From the NCBI RefSeq assembly GCF_004801305.1, contig NZ_SSOD01000014.1:1-64000 (forward strand): a DNA stretch of 64,000 nt. The letters are read 5' to 3'. Position 1 is the stretch's first letter. Every line of letters begins with the position of its first letter. Made by a program: the position numbers and the translations under genes. The notes below the pieces were generated by a model. It ran no database searches and was not told the DNA's origin. It saw nothing but the letters and a program-made list of their open reading frames with translations. Below are positions 59,300 through 64,000 of this stretch, piece after piece. This DNA comes from Pseudothauera rhizosphaerae (GTDB taxonomy: Bacteria; Pseudomonadota; Gammaproteobacteria; Burkholderiales; Rhodocyclaceae).

Positions 59300-60664
59300 T
59301 CAGAAGGCGTATTGCGCGGAAGCCTGGACGCGGTTCAGGCGGCCGTCCCGTCCATCTTCCTTCTCCAGGCGGCCGTAGATGTACTCGACGCCCAGCGTGG
59401 CCTGGGGCACCGGACTCCACAGCAGGTTCAGGTGGGCGGTCTGCGAAGCCTTGTTGGTGTTGACCGCCCCGCGCGGGTTGTCCGCCCCGGCCGCAGACAG
59501 CGCCAGCGTGGAGCGCAGGTTGTCGGCCCAGAAATGGCGGTATGACAGGATGGTGCCCCACTGGGTGTTGAGATGGATGCTGCCGTCCGCATCCACGTCG
59601 GCATCCGTGAAGACGCCCTGGCCGATGTAGCGTCCGAGCGCGTTGCCGCCGATGAGCGAGAACCTGAAATCGTCCTTGCCGACGCTCGGAATCACGCCGT
59701 AGATACCCAGCGCCCCGCCCCATTTGCTGTCGCGCGCTTCCACGGAAGTTGCCACGGCGGCGGTATCGACGCGCAGGTTGCGCGCCATGCCGGCGATGGC
59801 GAAGCGGCCCAGCGTGGTGTTCAGGTTCAGCTTGGCGACCAGGTCGGGCACGCGGTCGTCGTCCGGCGCCAGGGTGGCGTAGCTGCCGTCCAGGTTGCGC
59901 CGGGTCAGGTAGGACTCGGGATTTTCCGCCGCCACCGACCAGGAACCGCCGCTGAACGGCTGCGTCCAGCGCACCAGTCCCTGGCGGATGAAGGCCTCGC
60001 CGACCGGTCCGCCGAAGTCCAGCGTCTCGGGCAGCGAGGCCGGGTCCATGAAGGTGCTCCAGGTCTGCCCGACGCTCAGCGGCCCCAGGCTGGCCAGCGC
60101 GTGGCGCAGGCGCACGTTGTTGGAGTTGCTGACGATCTCGTTGCCGTCGGCGCCGAAGAAGTCGATCTCGAAGAAGGTGGTCAGATCGCCCCACGCGGTC
60201 GGCGTGTGGGTGCCCAGGTTCAGGCGGGTCTGGCGGGCGTGCAGCTTGGTCTGGCGCTTTTCGTTGTCCGCGGCATTGCCCACGGGGATGGAACCCGGCA
60301 CCAGCACCAGGTCGGCCTGGCTGTTGGCGCCGGCGCTGCGGCTGCTGTGGATGGCGTCGAGCTTGACGTAGCCGCCGATCTTGATGGACGTGTCGGAGCC
60401 CGGCAGCTTGAAGGAGCCCTTGGTGGCGCCGGCCGTGACCACGTTGGCCGGCGAGACCTGGGTCTCGATCCTGTTCTGTTTCTGCTCCAGGGCGGCAAGG
60501 CTTTTCTGCAGCGCTTCGATCTGCGCTTTCAGCACCTTCAGTTCGTCCTGCGTGTCGGCATGGGCCGCGGGGGCAGCCAGCGCGGCGGCGATGGCGAGTG
60601 CGGCGGCAGTCATGCGGGGCCGGCGGGCGGCCTCGTGTGTGTGGGTCATCTTGTATGTCTCCAT
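59300..60664 (-). CDS. DcaP-like outer-membrane porin
   Basis: The 454-residue protein has a signal peptide (TAAALAIAAALAAPAAHA), a short coiled coil (DELKVLKAQIEALQKSLAAL) and a beta-barrel with many alternating strands ending in Phe (QASAQYAF). This is the DcaP family layout, trimeric channels for dicarboxylates and other organic acids, typified by Acinetobacter DcaP. MSKM-like start choice is uncertain: ATG at 60664 or 60649. Its place behind acyl-CoA genes suggests uptake of the acid they activate. Confidence 0.83.
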   Translation of the reverse strand: METYKMTHTHEAARRPRMTAAALAIAAALAAPAAHADTQDELKVLKAQIEALQKSLAALEQKQNRIETQVSPANVVTAGATKGSFKLPGSDTSIKIGGYVKLDAIHSSRSAGANSQADLVLVPGSIPVGNAADNEKRQTKLHARQTRLNLGTHTPTAWGDLTTFFEIDFFGADGNEIVSNSNNVRLRHALASLGPLSVGQTWSTFMDPASLPETLDFGGPVGEAFIRQGLVRWTQPFSGGSWSVAAENPESYLTRRNLDGSYATLAPDDDRVPDLVAKLNLNTTLGRFAIAGMARNLRVDTAAVATSVEARDSKWGGALGIYGVIPSVGKDDFRFSLIGGNALGRYIGQGVFTDADVDADGSIHLNTQWGTILSYRHFWADNLRSTLALSAAGADNPRGAVNTNKASQTAHLNLLWSPVPQATLGVEYIYGRLEKEDGRDGRLNRVQASAQYAF

Positions 60665-60845
60665 CCGTTGCTTTGGTCAAAGGTCCTGGTTGGTGCGGTG
60701 TTCCATCTCGATGACGTGGTTCGTGGTGTGGACGTCCTCCTTTGCGTGGGTGGCGAATGCGGGCACGGCCGTACCCGGCCGCGCTGCCGGGGGCAGGCGG
60801 CGGACAGGGTCGAAACGGGGGGAGAGCGGCTGGCGCCGCGCGCTG

Positions 60846-61619
60846 TCAGCGGTGCAGGAAGACCGGCTTGCGTTTCTCTGCGAAGGCCGCCATGCCTTCC
60901 TTCTGGTCGGCCAGGGAGAAGGAGGCGTGCAGGGTGCGCCGCTCGAACAGCAGGCCCTCGTTCAGCGGCCCTTCGAAGGCGCGGTTGATGGACTCCTTGA
61001 GCATCATCAGCACGGGCAGGGAATAGGCGGAGATGGCCTGGGCGGTGGCCAGGGCTTCGTCGAGCAGGCGGTCGGCCGGCAGCACGCGGGACACCAGGCC
61101 GCAGCGTTCGGCTTCCGCGGCATCCATGAAGCGGCCGGTCAGGCACAGGTCCATCGCCTTGGCCTTGCCCACGGCGCGGGGCAGCCGCTGGGTGCCGCCC
61201 GCGCCGGGAATGGTGCCGATCTTCACCTCGGGCAGGCCGAAGCGGGCATTTTCCGCCGCCATGACGATGTCGCACATCATCGCCAGTTCGCAGCCGCCGC
61301 CCAGGGCCACGCCCGATACGGCCGCGACCACCGGCTTGCGGAAGGTCTTCAGGCGCTCCCAGTTGCGCGTGATGAAGTTGGACTTGTAGACGTCCATGTA
61401 GTCCCACGCCTTCATCGCCGTGATGTCGGCGCCGGCGGCAAAGGCCCTTTCCGTACCGGTGACGACGACGCAGGCGACGTTCTCGTCCGCCTCGCAGCGG
61501 TCGAGCGCGGCGCCGAGCGCGTCCATCAGTGCGTCGTCGAGGGCGTTGAGCACCTCGGGCCGGTTCAGGCGGATCAGGACGACCCGGCCGTGGGTTTCGG
61601 TCAGGACGGACATGCTCAT
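60846..61619 (-). CDS. Enoyl-CoA hydratase/isomerase family protein
   Basis: The 257-residue crotonase-fold protein has the CoA-binding FAAGADITAMKAW, oxyanion-hole VSGVALGGGCELAMMCDIV, and the catalytic region LPEVKIGTIPGAGGTQRLPR with the first catalytic Glu (LPEVKIG) and the second Glu one turn later absent or replaced (GTIPGAGG, as in many hydratases where it is Gly-Ala). Hydration of an enoyl-CoA is likely but isomerase activity is possible. The start (ATG 61619) overlaps the ligase stop as ATGA. The 181 bp to the porin start has no clear signal. Confidence 0.87.
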   Translation of the reverse strand: MSMSVLTETHGRVVLIRLNRPEVLNALDDALMDALGAALDRCEADENVACVVVTGTERAFAAGADITAMKAWDYMDVYKSNFITRNWERLKTFRKPVVAAVSGVALGGGCELAMMCDIVMAAENARFGLPEVKIGTIPGAGGTQRLPRAVGKAKAMDLCLTGRFMDAAEAERCGLVSRVLPADRLLDEALATAQAISAYSLPVLMMLKESINRAFEGPLNEGLLFERRTLHASFSLADQKEGMAAFAEKRKPVFLHR

Positions 61620-63268
61620 GCCTGCCGCTCCCGCCCCATTTCCTCCAGCTCGGCGAACTGGCGCGCGATCTCGCGGAGCTTGAACTTCTGCAGCTTGCCG
61701 CTGGGGGTGGCCGGCAGCGCATCGACGATTTCCAGGCGCTCCGGGCAGTACTGCCTGGCGACCTGGCGTTCCTCGAACCAGGCGCGCATCTCCTCCAGCG
61801 AGAAATGCGTCCCCGGCTTGAGCGACACGAAGGCGCAGGCGCGCTCGCCCAGCCGCTTGTCCGGGTAGCCGACGACGGCGCAGGCCATGATCGCGGGATG
61901 GCCGTAGAGCAGGTTCTCGATCTCCATCACCGGCAGGTTCTCGCCGCCGCGGATGACCAGGTCCTTGGAGCGGCCGTTGATGCGCAGGTAGCCTTCGGCG
62001 TCGATGAAGGCGAGGTCGCCGGTGTCGAACCAGCCGTCCCCGGTGGTGGCGTTGAGCTGGGGGCGCTTGAGATAGCCGCCGAAGAGCGAGGCGCCGCGGA
62101 TCTTGAGCGCGCCGGTTTCGCCCACGGGCAGTTCGGCGCCGTTCGCGTCCACCACTTTCAGCTCGATGCCCGGCAGCGGCCGGCCGTCGGAGACGCCGGA
62201 TTTCTCCAGTGCCCGCGCGGGCTCGGTCACGGTCACCGCGCCGCACTCGGTCATGCCCCAGGCCGAGCTGATGCGCAGGCCCATGGCGCGCCAGGCGCGC
62301 TCGATCAGCACCGGCGGGATCGGCGCGCCCGCGCAGTTGAACTTGGTGAAAGTGGGCGAGGGGGGCTCGCCGTTCTCGACCGCGAGGCACATGTCCGCCA
62401 CGAAGGCGGAGGAGGCCATGCTGAAGGTGACCGATTCGGCCCGTGCGATCTGCAGCGCCCGTCTGGCATCCCACACGTCGAGCAGCACCGTGGTGGAATT
62501 GAGGATCAGCGGGATCATCGCCAGGTAGCCGTAGCCGGTGAGGTGGGCCATGGGCGAGGCGCCGAGCACGACGTCCTGCGCGCCCAGTTGCATGATCTCG
62601 ATGTAGGCGTGCAGGTTGGAGAACAGCGTGTTGGAGGTGTGCATCACCGCCTTGGGCTCGCCGGTGGTGCCCGAGGTGTACATCAGCAGCAGCACGTCAT
62701 CCGGGGCGAGGCCGGGACCGGACAGGGGAGCGGCGGAATCCTTCATCAGAACGCGTTCGAAGCCGTCGTCACCGTCGCCGCCGAGCACGACCATGCGCCG
62801 CAGATGGGGCAGGCCGGGCAGCATCTCGCGCGCCATGGCCTCGTAATCGAAGCCGCGGAAGGTCTTGGGCACGATGAAGACCTTGGATTCGCCGAAGTTG
62901 AGCATGAAGTTCAGTTCATGCTGGCGGAAGATCGGCATCACCGGGTTGGCGACCGCGCCGATGCGGGCGCAGGCCAGCGCCAGCGCGATGAACTCCCAAC
63001 TGTTGGGCAACTGGAAGGTCACCACGTCGGCATGGCCGACGCCCAGCGCCGCCAGGTTGCGGGCGATGCGCTCGACGCGCCGGTCCAGTTCCCGGTAGCT
63101 CAGGCGCTCCGGCGCCTCGGCGTCCTGCCGGTAGGCGACGATGGCCGGCTTGTCCGGGCAGTCTTCCAGGGCGCGCGCCATGAAGGTGTTGATGGTCTGG
63201 TCGCGCCACAGGCCGGCGGCTTTCATCGGCGCCATGCGCGGGGCGAGCAGGATCGGATCGAAGTTCAT
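61616..63268 (-). CDS. Acyl-CoA synthetase (AMP-forming), cyclohexanecarboxylate-CoA ligase-like
   Basis: The 550-residue adenylate-forming enzyme has LLLMYTSGTTGEPKAVMHTS, the aromatic/acid pocket region, SSAWGMTECGAV, WFDTGDLAFIDAEGYLRING, RSKDLVIRGGENLPVMEIE and the late catalytic Lys in LPATPSGKLQKFKLRE. The overall sequence recalls alicyclic or medium-chain acid ligases such as AliA; the substrate is not certain. A strong GGAGGA precedes the ATG, overlapping the stop of the binding-protein gene 10 bp upstream. Confidence 0.87.
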   Translation of the reverse strand: MNFDPILLAPRMAPMKAAGLWRDQTINTFMARALEDCPDKPAIVAYRQDAEAPERLSYRELDRRVERIARNLAALGVGHADVVTFQLPNSWEFIALALACARIGAVANPVMPIFRQHELNFMLNFGESKVFIVPKTFRGFDYEAMAREMLPGLPHLRRMVVLGGDGDDGFERVLMKDSAAPLSGPGLAPDDVLLLMYTSGTTGEPKAVMHTSNTLFSNLHAYIEIMQLGAQDVVLGASPMAHLTGYGYLAMIPLILNSTTVLLDVWDARRALQIARAESVTFSMASSAFVADMCLAVENGEPPSPTFTKFNCAGAPIPPVLIERAWRAMGLRISSAWGMTECGAVTVTEPARALEKSGVSDGRPLPGIELKVVDANGAELPVGETGALKIRGASLFGGYLKRPQLNATTGDGWFDTGDLAFIDAEGYLRINGRSKDLVIRGGENLPVMEIENLLYGHPAIMACAVVGYPDKRLGERACAFVSLKPGTHFSLEEMRAWFEERQVARQYCPERLEIVDALPATPSGKLQKFKLREIARQFAELEEMGRERQA

Positions 63269-63278
63269 GCCGTCCTCC

Positions 63279-64000
63279 TCACTGCCTGACCAGCGGGCAC
63301 TTGGACTGCGCCAGCGGCAAGGCGGAATCGGCGGCCGGGATGACCGCGCGCACGTGGTAGTAGTCCCACTGCTCGGCGGATTCGGCAGGCTTCTTCACTT
63401 CCAGCAGCAGCATCTCGTGGGCGAACTTGCCGTCGGCCCGGATCTCGCCCTTGAACAGCCCGTCGTCGATGGGCGTCGACTTCAGGTACTGCATCACCGC
63501 ACCGGCTTCGTCCGAGCCGGTCTTCTCCACTGCCCTGAGGTAGTTCAGTACCGAGGAATAGACGCCGGCGTGGGCCATGCTCGGCATCGTCCCCGCATGC
63601 TCGTAGAAGCGCCGCGACCAGGCGCGGGTCTTGTCGTCGCGGTTCCAGTAGAAGCCCTCGGTGAGGGTCAGGCCCTGGGCGGTCTGCAGGCCCAGCGCGT
63701 GCACGTCGTTGATGAAGAGCACGATGGGCACCAGGGTCTGCGCCGAGCCGATGATGCCGAATTCGGCGGCCTGCTTGATCGCGGTGATGGTGTCCTGCCC
63801 GCCGTTGGCGAGCGCGATCACGTCGGCCTTCGAGGCCTGGGCGCTCAGCAGGAAGGAGGAGAAGTCCGAACTCGGGAAGGGGTGTTTGCTGGAACCGACC
63901 ACCTTGCCGCCGCTGGCGACAACGACCTTGGCCGCGCCGTCCATCATCGCGGCGCCGGCGGCGTAGTCGGCGGCGATGAAGTACCAGTTCTTCTTGCCGC
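63279..64000 (-). CDS. Branched-chain amino-acid-type ABC transporter substrate-binding protein (5' partial)
   Basis: The reading frame runs off the right edge, so the N-terminus and signal peptide are missing; 240 residues are visible. They match the periplasmic-binding-protein type 1 fold of LivK-like receptors (WYFIAADYAAGAA, VVGSSKHPFPSSDFSSFLLS, ALANGGQDTITAIKQAAEFG, GLTLTEGFYWNRDD, MAHAGVYSSVLNYLRAVEKT). Such receptors often bind aromatic or alicyclic acids when linked to acyl-CoA ligases, as here. It is the first visible gene of the leftward set. Confidence 0.85.
   Translation of the reverse strand, partial: GKKNWYFIAADYAAGAAMMDGAAKVVVASGGKVVGSSKHPFPSSDFSSFLLSAQASKADVIALANGGQDTITAIKQAAEFGIIGSAQTLVPIVLFINDVHALGLQTAQGLTLTEGFYWNRDDKTRAWSRRFYEHAGTMPSMAHAGVYSSVLNYLRAVEKTGSDEAGAVMQYLKSTPIDDGLFKGEIRADGKFAHEMLLLEVKKPAESAEQWDYYHVRAVIPAADSALPLAQSKCPLVRQ

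Overview
The window is about 64 kb of very GC-rich bacterial chromosome with dense, tightly packed genes. The gene order (ndk-rlmN-pilF-rodZ-ispG-hisS-yfgM-bamB-der-hfq-hflX-hflK-hflC-yjeT-hisZ-purA), a FixABCX module, a TRAP dicarboxylate transporter with its own two-component system, and a C-P lyase cluster together suggest a betaproteobacterium of the Rhodocyclales (Thauera/Azoarcus/Azospira-like). That placement is inferred from gene content, not from a search.

Layout. 1-3.6 kb: the 3' part of a large RTX (calcium-binding repeat) protein built from exact 609-bp tandem modules, followed by the decayed tail of an ABC-ATPase gene. 3.6-5.9 kb: queuosine genes tgt and queA on the minus strand, then tRNA-Leu(CAA). 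6.1-11.3 kb: a signalling block made of a membrane histidine kinase, a LuxR-type response regulator, a single-domain receiver whose phospho-Asp is Glu, and a GGDEF-EAL protein with a degenerate GGDEF half. 11.2-15.9 kb: an NhaR-like LysR regulator, an HPF-type ribosome hibernation factor, a BI-1/YccA membrane protein, accA and tilS, ending in a REP-like inverted pair. 16-21.9 kb: DctS/DctR-like two-component system divergent from dctPQM. 21.9-24.8 kb: a DedA protein and a short KdpD-like kinase with KdpE. 24.9-28.7 kb: a 2[4Fe-4S] ferredoxin and fixABCX, an electron-bifurcating module that reduces ferredoxin. 28.8-44.3 kb: the housekeeping run from ndk to purA.

44.3-55.5 kb is a C-P lyase phosphonate island. 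phnN, a DUF1045 2H-phosphoesterase-like gene and phnF point left; phnGHIJ, a GNAT gene and phnKLM point right from a shared control region with a candidate PhnF operator; phnCDE point left and converge on phnM, behind a candidate PhoB-box array. No phnP is present, and the DUF1045 protein is a plausible replacement for its cyclic phosphodiesterase step.

55.7-59.2 kb: two tRNA-Leu(CAG) genes, each with its own near-consensus promoter and terminator, divergent from rnr-rlmB. 59.3-64 kb: a minus-strand set for uptake and CoA activation of an organic acid (branched-chain-type ABC binding protein cut by the right edge, acyl-CoA ligase, enoyl-CoA hydratase, DcaP-like porin). No insertion sequence, integrase, CRISPR array or rRNA gene was seen.
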